DNA of 64,000 bases from positions 6,128,501-6,192,500 of the forward strand of contig JAYKKI010000095.1 of NCBI GenBank assembly GCA_039881145.1. Direction: 5' to 3'. The stretch comes from Druceiella hillmani. Lineage: Eukaryota; Arthropoda; Insecta; Lepidoptera; Hepialidae. How positions within the stretch are numbered: position 1 is the stretch's first letter; every line of letters begins with the position of its first letter. Under the pieces are notes generated by a model. It saw only the letters and a program-made list of their open reading frames with translations, was not told where the DNA came from and searched no databases. Position numbers and translations under genes: made by a program. Below, one piece after another: positions 22,521 to 34,030 of the stretch.

Positions 22521-22562
22521 ACCACGACCTAGGTTTCGTTGTATTACAACATCTTCAGGTGG
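22521..22562 (-). ncRNA. Hammerhead-ribozyme-like motif, copy B left arm (most intact)
   Basis: On the minus strand: stem I strand CCAC, then CTGAAGA (22558-22552), extra U, stem II GTTG/CAAC with loop taata, GAAA, stem III ACC/GGT with TA loop, GTC with predicted cleavage between 22526 and 22525, then GTGG pairing with CCAC. All strictly conserved core positions and all three stems are present, making this the best of the five motif instances. Confidence 0.6.
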
Positions 22563-22593
22563 GATATTAGCAAAGATTCATCTTTGTTAATCT

Positions 22594-22634
22594 TCACCTG
22601 AAGATGTTGTAATACAACGAAACCTAGGTCATGG
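22594..22634 (+). ncRNA. Hammerhead-ribozyme-like motif, copy B right arm
   Basis: CTGAAGA at 22598-22604, extra U, stem II 22606-22609/22615-22618, GAAA at 22619-22622, GTC ending 22630. The first base after the predicted cleavage site is A instead of G, so the first stem I pair becomes A-C. This is a G-to-A change relative to the left arm and may weaken cleavage. Confidence 0.5.
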
Positions 22635-22700
22635 TAAAGAAATTAAAGAAAGTAGAAATAATACTACATCACGTAGTTTCATTTAATTCTAAACGTACAT

Positions 22701-23017
22701 AATAAAATTGTAATGGAATGAATTCTGTACGTGGAAAATATTTTAAAAATAATGATTGATTTTGCATAAAGAATAATAATAGAAGCCATAAAACCTGTTT
22801 TTCTAATTTTTTGTCTGTCTCTCTGTCTGTATGTTAATTTGTTCGTCAATATTGATTATTGATTAACTTCCTAGCCTAACTGATTAACTTCCTAACCTTA
22901 CTTAATTAACCTTTTGCGGTGCTAACGGCACATGCCTATCAATAAATTGACGTGAAGTAAAGTTATACTTGTATGTAAAAGCATTTATTAAAATTACATT
23001 TTTACTGTAATTACTGT
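22701..23017. other. Short stretch without recognisable gene
   Basis: It contains a ~25-bp imperfect repeat 'gattaacttcctagcctaac' / 'gattaacttcctaacctta' at about 22860-22900 and a 'gtctgtctctctgtctgt' run at 22811. Confidence 0.5.
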
Positions 23018-23290
23018 TGACGTATAACAGTCTCGCTGACGCATAGCAGGTTTACTGGAGACGTCATCAATAATCATTTATATGGGAACCGCAACTATAG
23101 TTCAGAGGGGACGTAAAGTTGAAAAGATAATCGTCTGTCTCGCTCTCGATCGTTCCAAAAAACTGATACAAGAATTATTTGTGTTTCGTATAGTGGTGTG
23201 ATAAAAAGTATCACCATAGCTATCCACCGCAAAAGTCGCTTTGACTTCCCTATTAGAGCGGTGGTGGGAGGGGGCGGGGGAGTTTCTGAC
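23018..23290 (+). repeat. Family-2 dispersed repeat, copy 1
   Basis: Shared blocks with 33145-33415 and 39158-39435: 'gacgcatagcaggttta', 'agataatcgtctgtctcgct', 'aactgatacaagaattattt', 'gataaaaagtatcacc', 'accgcaaaagtcgctttgac'. All three copies have the same orientation. No terminal inverted repeat or open frame suggests its class. It resembles a repeat I associate with moth genomes. Confidence 0.75.
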
Positions 23291-24730
23291 ATATTGTAAA
23301 AAAAAGATAGTTTTACAATGCTTATAATGATATATGAAATGGAACATAATGTCGATTACGCGAAATCTACTAGACGGATTTCGATGCAATTTGGTATGGT
23401 AATAGTTTAGAGAGAAACGAATTAATAAACTTTCTTATTCCCAATTTCACGCAAACAAAGTCGTAGGCACAGTTGGTTTAAAAGAGTATATTTAAAAATT
23501 ATAAACACAACTTTCTTTAAAGTTTTATTATCTAAATATTATATGCCGGCCCAAGTATTATAGCACGGGTAAAAAAGTAATCTGAAGTTTTAAGTTTTTG
23601 TTCCCGTTTCAAAAATACTGAAGTATTATTATAAACAGTAAAGTTATTAACACTGTTATCAGCAGTTTTATTATGTGTTTTCTTATCAAACATATACTTG
23701 TGTGATATAATTTTGTAATAAAAAAAAACTACTGTAGCAAGCAATTTATAGTATTAGCACAATAAATTATACTATGGCAATATTTTTATAGCAGTCTAGT
23801 AAACTGTATTGCTTGCAAACTTAAGAAAAAATATTCTTCTTTGTAACACTAGTGTAGTATGAAAACGTTTAATATAAGTGTACATATTTAAATGAAAGAA
23901 TTATGTTGTAAAAGTGGCCAAAATATCTATAAATATTTAATTAATTTTAAAAATGTCTAAAATAATTTTAATTGATTTCTCAATAATATTAACTAATTAG
24001 CCTATTGAATTTACACTCTGCCTTTAATATATCAATTAATCTATATTTTGTCTCGTCTCAATCGTAACTAAATGACAACTCTTTGTTGGTATAATTACTG
24101 TGTATATTTTCTAAGAGATCCACTTTTGTCAGATGTTAACATTATTTTTCTTATTTTTAAACAAACTTTACATTAATGAAGAGTTGGACATTAAGTCTTA
24201 TTTTCATTTAATGTTCATTTTTACAATTTTGATTTTATGTAATCATTAAAATTGCATCAACATCACTTCATTCGACAATAGTCACTTAACATACGAGCTC
24301 GCGAAGCAAAAATATATTAGACATAATTCAAGTGTATTACTACAAGCCTATTACTACAAGCATCACTAATTTTATTATTGTTATGTTGGTTAAATATCGA
24401 TAATAACATAAACCAGTGACATCCTGCTTCTTCTAACGTATGATTTACTACTATAATAATTTCCTGTTAGTATCTTTGAAATATTATGTATGATGTAACA
24501 TTTCTTGTCAGATCATAATTACTTTTTGTCCTTATTAAGAGTAAAGTTTATTCTTGATAAGACCAAAATATTTATTAAATAGTCTGTCTTGGTGGTAAGC
24601 CTGTTTTTTTTATGACCAAATGACCAATTTGTTCTGAACAATTTATTCGATTAAATAAAATGCTTCTTTACCTATTCTTTAAGCAATTTTAACTATGCTT
24701 GAGAAGAAATTGTAAATCTAATACTTTCAG
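23291..24730. other. AT-rich stretch without recognisable gene
   Basis: Nothing coding or mobile recognised over 1.4 kb. Confidence 0.5.
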
Positions 24731-24732
24731 AT

Positions 24733-25950
24733 TTCCATACCTCAGAATGAAACAAAACGAAACCGTAATGAGATCACTTATGGCGTAAAAACGTCTATAA
24801 GTATAAATTGATAGCCTGCTCAAAATCTTCGATGCAACGAAACTATGCCTAATTTTACGACGCGATAACTCTGTGTATAATTTTCTGATAGGAAATTACA
24901 GATTAAATTCCAAATGCTTACCCTCTTAAAATTCTATCTGGATATTTTATATAAAATTCTATAAATATATAAATGGATTCTATAAAATTCTATCTGGATA
25001 TTTCGAGTAATCTAAAAACAGCCGTGTGCGTTATAGACAGAAATATTGACGTACGCTTATGTTACTGGCGGTCTATCTAGTAAACGCGTGAAGCTAGAAG
25101 TCGGTCAGATATCTATGGAAAGCCCTTAAGTAGTTCCAATAAGACTTCAATAACAATAATCAAAATGTTATAACCCTAAATATGAGAAATTATATTTTTC
25201 CAGAGATCTATAGAAGAAAACCGAAAAACGTGCAAGCGATATTGGTTTTAATAAGAAAAATCAAAATTTTATAACCGCAAAATTGGAAAACTATATATTT
25301 TTTCAGGGATATCGGAGGCGAAAAAACGACCAGAAACCATCCTACTACAAGAAAGACACTCCGACTGACATTATCGCGCAGTTTCTGTTCACATTTGTAT
25401 TTCTGTGACTAAATTCCTGCAGAGATACAAAGAAGTCTGAGCACATAACATTTTCCCGTAAAATCCTACGTACCTACCTATTTTTTGTACGTCCTTCTGT
25501 CTGTCTATTCGGCAAAATGCTTTTTCTACAGGACGAAACAAGCACCAAATACTAATGTCTAGACTCCATAGTTCTGTAAATTCAAATCCTAACTCAACGC
25601 AATAAAAAGCTATGGCCTTTCATATATCAGACATTTTGGAACCTAACTCATCAAAACTTTTAAGGTTAACCTTAAAATTCTTGAAATTTTGGTACAATTT
25701 AATTCTTATTTATTTCTAATTAATATAATAATTAAAATAATTTCTAAATAATTTAATTCTTATCAATTCTTGAAATTTTGGTGAAAGTAGTTAATTATCA
25801 AGTTTAAATTTTATGTGGAAATATTAGGTGGACAAACTAATTTTTGAGCCTTTTGTTGTATATTTCTAAAATGCCTTCTTACTAAACATTATGACAAGAT
25901 GACATAATTACACGGGGAACTCGAGACGTGAGTTCTACTTGTACTTGACC
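24733..25950 (+). repeat. Family-1 dispersed repeat, long and diverged
   Basis: Starts 'catacctcagaatgaaacaa', 'cgaaaccgtaatgagatcac' and ends 'ggggaactcgagacgtgagt', 'tctacttgtacttgacca', both family-1 termini in forward orientation. The interior is longer than the 560-bp standard. It includes a ~100-bp duplication (about 25150 and 25252: 'aaaatgttataaccctaaat' vs 'aaaattttataaccgcaaaa', each followed by '...cagagatctatagaag' or '...cagggatatcggagg'). Insertion of other sequence is likely. Confidence 0.55.
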
Positions 25951-27105
25951 ATCTTTTTCATTTATGAATTCAGTCCCGTCTGAAACGAAATTTCCTTTTA
26001 TTAAATATTTATATTTAAATAAAACAATTCAGGTGTTTCAATTTGTTTTGGGGAGAGAAAAAAACTTGTAGTTAAGTATGCGAAGGCATAAATCAAGTAT
26101 ACATTTTTAATGAGGACTTATTCTAATTTTTTTTTACAACGTCATGGCTATATAAGCTACATTGAACACATATAATATTTTCGTGCGCAGCAAAATACTT
26201 AAAATGAATAAGCAATTAACATCCCTTGAACGTCTTTAACGTACCGTAAATATCAATTGACGTACACGTAATAACGCTACGATATAACGTCCAAGATCGC
26301 ATGTCTCCATTGCTAATTATACAGCAGACGTCATATCAGTATCCAGTACCTGCGTAAATTCATTTATCACTCATTTGCGTATTAACTTTGGCGCAATTCA
26401 CATACGTACACGTTAATAATAATATAATTTAATATTTCAATTATCAACGTTTATTCAATATTTATCATTATATGAATACAGAATCGTAAAGGTTTTTAAA
26501 TCAATAACTTGATCTGCACCTCACGAACGATATAATCAAAACAGAACGCTACATGGAACTTCGTTCATACTTAATTCTGTACTTAAACCATTTGAAAGTC
26601 TCTAACCTAAACACGAAGAAGGGAATAAAGTCGAGTTCAAAGATAATTACTGAGAAGAAAAGATAGCAGCAGTACCCTTCATTAAAATTATCTTCCCTTT
26701 GAAGGTACGTCCGTCCGTTCGTGAAAGCAATAAAAAGAGGGCTCCGACTTAGTTGGGAACTTAAAAAAAAATATCTTTTCACGATCGAGACATTATATTC
26801 TACGAACACTTTCAAACATATCAATTTACTAACAATGAGAAGGTTTGAAAGGGGGCGTATAGACTGCACGAAGGCCCTTTCAGTATCTACGTAGTACGCA
26901 TTCAATAGAAAGTATGTGTGTAGGTGTGTGCACGTACTCGCAGACGTGTCAGGAACGAATGCGCGTGGATGGAATAAATATATGGAGAGTTATTTAAATT
27001 GACAACACATTTACATACTCGGAACGTTCCTAATGTTTGTTTAGAATATCGATAGAAAACTACAGGCGATAGTTTAACTGAAGCGCTGAACGTTGCTTAA
27101 TACAA

Positions 27106-27108
<3 letters not shown>
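25951..27108. other. Unique stretch without recognisable gene
   Basis: A 118-codon minus frame at 26549-26905 has no recognisable domain. 26215-26410 is rich in ACGT-containing words (gacgtacacgtaataacg, gcagacgtcatatcag) and is otherwise unexplained. Confidence 0.45.

Positions 27109-27150
<42 letters not shown>
27109..27150. repeat. (TA)n microsatellite
   Basis: Uninterrupted alternating T and A. Confidence 0.95.
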
Positions 27151-27154
<4 letters not shown>

Positions 27155-27439
27155 CGTATATATTATTTAAATAGCCACGTCATTAAGGCTCCGAAAGTGG
27201 TCTTCAAAATTAAAATAATGCCTCAATTTAAATGCGGCTATCTCTTTTTTATTCGTGATTTCGTGAAATCTCTATTTCGCCGTAGTCTGTGCGTTAATTG
27301 GGGTCATATTTTTATTCGTTTTATATGAGTATAGCGTGCCTATGGAATTTAACGTTATTGCTTTAATTAAGCTTAAGACTTAGCTGAATATTATCTCCAT
27401 CGGCGATCAGCGGTCTATACTTACACCCGTATTCAGAAA

Positions 27440-27600
27440 CGACATTATGACATCTGTCAATGTGGCAAAGGCAAAGAATACCGCGTAGGTAATAGGAGCG
27501 TAGGCAAAGGCGTGAGGTAGGCGTAATAGGCGCGTAGACAAAGGCGTGAGGTAGGCATAATAGGCGCGTAGGCAAAGAGTACTAACTATTACTGCGTAAA
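27440..27600. repeat. 34-bp GC-rich minisatellite
   Basis: 'taggcgcgtaggcaaaggcg' followed by 'tgaggtaggcgtaa' repeats about three times with 34-bp spacing between 27489 and 27582. It follows 'cacccgtattcagaaacgac', which may be the edge of another dispersed repeat. Minus-strand frames here are repetitive (LCLRSYY-like) artefacts. Confidence 0.8.
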
Positions 27601-27894
27601 GAAACAACACTCACCTCCCCCCGCCAATTTAATGTCACCCGCAGATACCGGGTACGATCAAGAGTAGACGATCCCGGGTTGCCGCTTGTTGCGCGCACGT
27701 ATTATTTGTTTCATTTTGCGATGTTTGGTTGAGTTTAATTTGTGTAATTCAGTCTTAACTGATAACTATTTATAATAATTCAATATAACGGTACGTTATT
27801 GCGCTGTGTACTATTTCTTAGAAAGCAATAAAATCAACAAGGATAGGAGATTGTTTTGTCTCCCTTTTTTGTTTGTTGTAAATAATTTTCTTTT
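27601..27894. other. Unique stretch, GC-rich at its left end
   Basis: 27610-27705 includes 'ctccccccgccaattt', 'gataccgggtacgatcaag' and 'cgatcccgggttgccgct'. No gene is recognised. Confidence 0.4.
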
Positions 27895-28160
27895 GTATCA
27901 CCAACTTATTTGGTTAGTAATATATCTATAATTTTAGGTCTACAAACATATCACTGAGCAGTTTAAAAATACAAACTGTTTTTATAATCTATTGTTTTGT
28001 TTGAACGCGATGTGGCTGGAAAACGTATCCTTGTAGTGTCTGCCATAGGCTTTTTATATGGTTTATTAAGAGTGAAAAGTGCAACGAATGCCTTATTCTA
28101 GTGTATCGCATTTATAAATGAACAAAATTTATTTTTATTTAAAATTTTATTTCGTTTTTA
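27895..28160 (+). repeat. Duplicated 265-bp block, copy 1
   Basis: Matches 30770-31040 in the same orientation with roughly 88% identity by eye: 'aacttatttggttagtaata', 'tataattttaggtctacaaa', 'tccttgtagtgtctgccata', 'gtatcgcatttataaatgaa'. It could be a segmental duplication or two copies of an interspersed element. Confidence 0.85.
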
Positions 28161-28269
28161 TTATCACACTAAGTCCTTTTTCAAATTCTATCTTATTCTA
28201 TCTTAATTTTATTATTATCAAATCACTTTCACTCGATTAAATGTATAGTATAAAATGTTTTTTTAATAG

Positions 28270-28700
28270 TAAAGACGTACGCTCCAGTACAAAGTTACTG
28301 CGCCAGCGTGCAATCGAGACAGTCATTCGGTCAACGCTAGTGATTAGAAAGAGAAACAGCTATGTTGCTGACGTATAGCGTCAACTCGGTCGATCGGTGC
28401 GATTACCGCAACGATCGAGACCGCTATGTATTAATAGTAAACATTCTTTACCTGCATGCTGCTGACAGCCCTACATTCATTTACGCACACACATACGATA
28501 CGGATAGACGAGTACGTATGTATAGTTAAGGCAATTAAATCTGTTCGCTTGTATGGTGTGTCGGGGGTGTGGCATAGGGTTGCTTAAACGTATTCATAAA
28601 GGACACTTGAGTGTCGATCGACACTATGCGTGCAATAAATCGAACGCACTAATAAGGTAGCTGGCGGGATGTATTAGACAACGCTCAGTGTCGTTTTAAC
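28270..28700. other. GC-balanced, CpG-bearing block with a 16-bp palindrome
   Basis: Words such as 'ctgcgccagcgtgcaatcga' and 'ggtcgatcggtgcgattacc' set it apart from the flanks. agtgtcgatcgacact at 28610-28625 is a perfect palindrome. No reading frame is supported. Possible regulatory DNA. Confidence 0.4.
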
Positions 28701-29695
28701 GTATAAAGTTATCATTTACATCTGTTATTAATAATGTCAACGACAGTAATCTCTTAAATAGTAATCTCTTTTGTACGATTTTGCGATGAATTACAGTAGA
28801 TAATTATATGTTTCGATAATTATTTAAATGATAGGAAATAAACGAACGAAGTAGACTTTTGTAATCAATTCGAAAAAAATACAGCTATAAAGAATTTAAA
28901 ATGCGTTACTGATTTAGAAAAGAAAAATTTTATGAGAGCATTCGCTGTGATTATTTAATTGTTTTTTATTCCGTTACGTTTTCTTTTAAAAGATATTTTT
29001 TTTTATTCGTTATTAAACTTTAATTTACATTGTTTGAAGTTAACTTTACATTGTTTGAAATTTAACAACGGATCATTCTTTCCATCTTAACTAAAACAAT
29101 GTCATATTACATAATATTCTTCATAAAAACACGTACGTGACAAAAACATACGAAATAGATTTTTTTGCGTATATTGATATATCCATGAACAAGAAAAAAA
29201 GTGACAAAATAAACTGCAGTGAAGTTGTCGCGAATGACTAGAGTTACTAATTGACCAATCAGAAACTTATATTCTTGCGTAAGTAAACGCATAGGGAAAT
29301 GAAGTTTAAGGGACGTTTGTTATTATTATGAGTTCATACAAACTTCATTTGCACTGCGTTCATAACTACTTCGCACTGCGTAAGTGAATGCAAAGCGTAA
29401 GTGTTGTTTATGAAAAAGGGGGTTTGATCTGCATGTGTAATTAAATAAATTCCGTTCTATAAAAATTAAAAATTTGTGTCAACTTAAACACATTTTGGTG
29501 TTTTAGTTGTCACAAACTGATAACGGTGACGGTGACAGGCGGTGATAACTTCATCAAAATCGGCCAACTGCAAATGGTGCTGATGCTACGAGTTTAAATA
29601 CGTCGATAAAATAGATGTAATTGTTTTAATTTAAATAGCGTTATGTGGGTACAAGGTTTACTTATGTACACTATATATAAATATATACATAACTT

Positions 29696-29697
<2 letters not shown>
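28701..29697. other. AT-rich stretch without recognisable gene
   Basis: Nothing recognised apart from short direct repeats ('actttacattgtttgaa' at about 29023 and 29041). Confidence 0.5.

Positions 29698-29735
<38 letters not shown>
29698..29735. repeat. (TA)n microsatellite
   Basis: Alternating A and T. It gives rise to Tyr-Ile repeat frames that are not genes. Confidence 0.95.
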
Positions 29736-29739
<4 letters not shown>

Positions 29740-29814
29740 TATACATAATACCAATATAAATATTTACACATTCGCGAATACCAATGCGAATATTCTGCGA
29801 ACACAATTAACCTA

Positions 29815-30215
29815 AATACATAATCCGCGACCAATTTGATCACTAACTGATGAACATTATATAAATGAGTTGTAGTTGAAGGCTATAGATGTTAATCATT
29901 GTATTAAATAATAAAAGAAGAAATAGTATAACCTGTTGTCACATTCTATTTAACATTGATTGTAGTTATCGTCAAGTCGGTAAATTCAAATGTATATTAT
30001 AATAAATATACAAATGCCTCCATATAATCCGCTCCCAATTTGATCACTAAATTATAAACATTATATAAATGAGTACATGGTTGAAGTTGAAGGCTATAGA
30101 CATTTTGTTTTAGTGAATATTATAAGAAATAGTATAAGCTGTTGTTGTCTTCGGTTAAAAATACTGATTGTAGTTATCGTAAAAAATTTATAAAGTCAAA
30201 TTTAATTAATGTTAT
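29815..30215. repeat. ~205-bp tandem duplication
   Basis: Shared blocks: 'caatttgatcactaa', 'aacattatataaatgagt', 'gttgaaggctatagat' vs 'gttgaaggctatagac', 'agaaatagtataa', 'ctgattgtagttatcg' vs 'ttgattgtagttatcg'. The first copy starts about 29817 and the second about 30024. Confidence 0.8.
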
Positions 30216-30692
30216 TGTTTGCTTGTTGTGGTGAAAAATTGGTAGCATTTTTGTTTGTTTTAAATATTTTTTTTATTTTATTTTGTCATTAAACCTAGTT
30301 ATATAGGAAAGACACATTCTGACAAATAGAAGGTTTGAATTTATATTAAACACAAACTATTACTTTTTTAATTACGAAAAATATAACGTTCCTGTACTCA
30401 TTGGTACTAGGCAATTATCCAAACTTTGACGAAGAACAATGGTTTAAAAAAGATTTTGAAAATTTACAATAAACTCAAAAACTCAATATACTAACGAATG
30501 AAGTTAAATAAAAATTTGTAATAAATTACAAATTATTTTAGTTGAGTACGACTTTAATAACTTGCTGTATAAATGGAATACATTTGCGATGTTAATCAAA
30601 AATTCCAGGTGCCTGACTACAATATTTATCAAAATAGGTTTATCAAAATTTTATTGTAACAAAATAGGTCGAAGAAGACAAATTTTAGAAAC

Positions 30693-30693
<1 letters not shown>
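30216..30693. other. AT-rich stretch without recognisable gene
   Basis: Nothing recognised. Confidence 0.5.

Positions 30694-30764
<71 letters not shown>
30694..30764. repeat. Compound (TA)n(TG)n(TA)n microsatellite
   Basis: Alternating TA, then about nine TG units, then TA again. It directly abuts copy 2 of the 265-bp duplication. Confidence 0.95.
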
Positions 30765-30769
30765 TCTAT

Positions 30770-31040
30770 ATCATCAACTTATTTGGTTAGTAATATACCT
30801 ATAATTTTAGGTCTACAAACATGTGACTGAGCTGTTTTAAAACGCAAACTGTTCTCAAAAGCTATTGTTTTGTTTAAACGCGATGTGGTTGGAAAATATA
30901 TCCTTGTAGTGTCTGCCATAGGTTTTTTATATGGTTTATTAATAATAAAAAGTGCAACGAAGGCCTTAGTCCAGTGTATCGCATTTATAAATGAACAAAA
31001 TATATTTTTATTTAAAATTTTATTTCGTTTTTAGTATTAT
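30770..31040 (+). repeat. Duplicated 265-bp block, copy 2
   Basis: See 27895-28160. The two copies lie 2.87 kb apart. The intervening DNA is not itself duplicated. Confidence 0.85.
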
Positions 31041-31140
31041 TTATACTAAATAAAGTATATTTATACTAATAAATCATTGGCAATGGTTCACCGCCTGAAA
31101 AGTAGCTAAAGGTTTGCACATGGATGGAAGAAGAAATGCC

Positions 31141-31312
31141 AACAGATTTGCAGCACTTTAACAGACTTTGGCAGATTTGCACTTTTAACAGACTTTGGTA
31201 GATTTGCACTTTTAACAGACTTTAGTAGATTTGCACTTTTAACAGACTGGTAGATTTGCACTTTTAACAGACTGGTAGATTTGCACTTTTAACAGACTTT
31301 GGTAGATTTTAT
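31141..31312. repeat. ~28-bp minisatellite, about six units
   Basis: 'agatttgcacttttaacag' plus 'actttggt' or the shorter 'actggt'. Unit length alternates between about 31 and 27 because 'ttt' is missing in some units. Confidence 0.9.
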
Positions 31313-32874
31313 TAATAATTTAATTTCCTGTGATCTCATCAGATATTGCGCTATAATATTTCGTCTGGAGATAAATGAATAGTAGTCGTATTACTAGATG
31401 TATATTATAGATACAATTTGAGAGTAACTGTTGGTTTTCATCATTGATTTCACCAAAAAATTTCAAGACATCTATAACTTAAAAATTCCCGAAACAAAAT
31501 AATTCGCTACACAAGTTCGTATTAAATATTATCTTAAATTAATTTTCACAATTATACAACTCTATAGTGAAAGTTTTTAATAGTTTTCAGTTTATAGACC
31601 TATATTGAAAATGCAATTTAAGTTTTTATGGTTTTTATTGGTTTTTCATGGTTGATTTCGCTACACATTTTCTAGCCATCTGTAACTTAAAAATGTTCAG
31701 TTTCACCATTATACAACTTTCAAGTGAGACTTTTTAGTTAGTAACTTTACAAAGTAGAATGTATTAGACAAGATTTTGCTATTGTTACAATGATCTACTA
31801 TTAGGATCAGTGAAAAATGTTACCGTTTAATATTTACCAACTTAATCTGTTTACCCTTTATCTTAAGATTCCGTATATAAAAATATCAACTAATCCATGA
31901 AATGCCGTCATTATATCGTTTTAGAGTGTTTATATACTCCGGATATGCTCCGAAAGAGTCATCATGAGAAACAGATTTAATGACTAATTTGAAGCCAGCG
32001 ATAAATGTTCTTTAAGAAACCACTGATCTTTCCAATTATGGCATATATATTTAACTAGATGTTAAAGCTTCATAGTTTTGTATCATCTTAGATCTATCTT
32101 CATTAATTAAGTAGATAGATCTTTCAGCCGGATGAATATGCAACAATTAATAATGAAATAATTTTAGTAAACCTTTCCATTTATTTGATAATGGGGGTAA
32201 TCAGCATTGGATAGAGGCTATTGTTCACACTTTATGGAGTGGAGTACCATCGTTGGTTAGATCTTTGGAAATTAAATTAAGATTATTTTAATTAAAACCT
32301 CATTCGCAAAGTACATTATATTTGGCTTTCTTTAATTAATTTTGGAACGCATGCCAAAGAAATATAAACATTTTTGGAAAACAATAATTAAGAGTCGTAT
32401 CAGTTTATTTCGGGCATGTCGCAGTAATTAATTTATTTTTTAATGTTAGTTTTGCGTTTTACGACATACATTTGGTCAATCTTTTTAACTAAAATTTTCT
32501 TTAAAATCAATGCTGGTTCGGGGGAGGTAATCGCACCCAAATGAGCGACAATTTTATCGAAGAAATTTCACCTCAGGTTATAATAACTTAGTTTTCACTT
32601 CAAAACGCAGTTTTAAATTTTGTTCTATTAAAAAAATAGTTATTGCTAAGAGTAATAAAAATTATTGGTATAACAACCATGTTACAATATAGTTAACGAA
32701 TTATAAAATCATAAACCGTAATGGCATAAGAATCGAGCAACTCTTTCGTAAATATATTTGCGAGTTCGCATTTGTATCCGAATAAGAATATAGATGAGTT
32801 TTTATGCCATGAAAACTGTAAGTTGGTAACAATAGCGGTACCACAAGTATAGAAAGATTCAAAGCTGCATTTAT
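31313..32874. other. AT-rich stretch with a weak duplication
   Basis: 31430-31590 and 31630-31740 share 'tttcatggttgatttcgcta'-type text, 'atctgtaacttaaaaat' and 'attatacaactttcaagtga', an old ~205-bp duplication. The remainder has no recognised content. Confidence 0.45.
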
Positions 32875-32975
32875 TTATTTGTTTGTTTCACGTCCGGCCG
32901 GCAACCACGATCGGCGTCCGCCACGCTAGATCGGATGCGGACGTGCCGTTGATAACGAACCAGGAATGAATTTTC
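32875..32975 (-). mobile_element. Truncated retroposon 3' end (minus strand)
   Basis: On the minus strand a GC-rich stretch ('ggcacgtccgcatccgatct', 'gcggacgccgatcgtggtt', 'gccggccggacgtgaaac') runs directly into an (aaac/aaat) tail, aaacaaacaaataaataaat. A GC-rich body with a simple A-rich tail is the signature of a 5'-truncated LINE or SINE insertion. The family is not recognised, and no target duplication was found. Confidence 0.45.
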
Positions 32976-33144
32976 AAACCATTTCGTTCAAACGCACCGT
33001 GGGTGCTGAGGTAAATCGAATTACAGTCATTGTAGTAGAAGGAAATTTTGGTGTAAATAAAATTGCTTACTTTATTGGGGCCGAAATGATTAAAAATTGT
33101 AACTAATCATGTATTTTTTACCGATGAAAATATAGATGTTCCCC

Positions 33145-33415
33145 CGTTTCGCCGACGCATAGTTGGCTTATTCAAAATGCCATTGATAATAATTTGCCAT
33201 TGATAATAAAGCTCACACAGATAGTGAAGGTAACAGAGATCGGAAAGATAATCATCTGTTTCACTCTCGAGCATCTGCTTATATATGCATGGATAAGAGA
33301 AAAACTGATACAAGAATTATTTGCACTTCATATAGCAAAATGATAAAAGGATCACTTTCGCTTTTGCCCACCGTAAAAGTCGCTTTGTCTTCTCTAGTAT
33401 AGGTTGATCCCAAAA
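33145..33415 (+). repeat. Family-2 dispersed repeat, copy 2
   Basis: Blocks 'gccgacgcatagttggct', 'agataatcatctgtttcact', 'atgcatggataagagaaaaa', 'ctgatacaagaattatttgc', 'accgtaaaagtcgctttgtc'. Compared with copy 1 it contains an extra ~27 bp with 'tatatatgcatggataagag', also seen in copy 3, so copy 1 carries the deletion. Confidence 0.75.
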
Positions 33416-33927
33416 TCCACTTATACAAAGACTTCATTTTAACTGTAACTTTTCTCGCAGTAAAGACGTATTTAGGTACGAATAGTTCCAGTATAAATTT
33501 CGACGAATTAAATTTATAAAAGACACCTTGAAATATACCGATGCTTTCATGATGGAAAATGTGACACAACTATATTTTCTCAGACGACGTAAGCCTCAAT
33601 ATTTTCAATAAAATTAACCTGATAAACGATTAATTACTTCATTCGAGATAAGTAAATTATTTGCTCAAAAATTATAGTTTTCACCACTTTTTCTAGTTAC
33701 GAGTAAATATTTTTTGGAGTTAAAGCCTTTTTTAATCACTTCATCAAGGTACGCGGTTCGATATAGCTTAAGTAGTTAATAATCAACATTTAATTGATAT
33801 ATGCAATGAGCATGCCTTTGATTTAAAAAAGGATTAAATTATTCCTAAAAACGCTGTAATTTTAAAATGACCGAAATAGATCTTAAAAAAATACCGACAT
33901 GTTCTCATTAATGACATATATAATGTG
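33416..33927. other. AT-rich stretch without recognisable gene
   Basis: Nothing recognised. Confidence 0.5.
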
Positions 33928-33957
33928 TATATATATATACATATGTATATATATATA

Positions 33958-33990
<33 letters not shown>

Positions 33991-33995
33991 GTGTG

Positions 33996-34030
<35 letters not shown>
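33928..34030. repeat. Complex (TA)n/(TG)n microsatellite
   Basis: Alternating TA with short TG runs and 'catatg' interruptions over ~100 bp. Confidence 0.95.

Larger units (their letters stand above)
22401..22700 (-). mobile_element. Foldback hammerhead retroposon (copy B) with 13-bp target-site duplication
   Basis: The target duplication tctaaacgtacat lies at 22401-22413 and 22688-22700; the element is 22414-22687 (274 bp). The arms at about 22470-22560 and 22595-22687 are inverted repeats of ~90 bp, with both hammerhead cores near the centre facing outward. As in copy A, only the left arm continues to the outer end (reverse complement ccaaatatattcaat). Right arms end at slightly different points in A and B, as expected for variable 5' truncation of a minus-strand transcript. 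There is no open frame, so it must be mobilised in trans. Confidence 0.88.

Noticed and set aside
26549..26905. 118-codon open frame on the minus strand
   Set aside because: No recognisable motif, ordinary AT-rich composition, and no support from neighbours.
27363..27610. 70- and 67-codon minus frames rich in Leu-Cys-Arg-Ser
   Set aside because: They follow the 34-bp minisatellite and repeat with it.
28570..28590. 'catagggttgct' as another hAT-type terminus like that at 38090
   Set aside because: No matching inverted end or 8-bp duplication could be found nearby.
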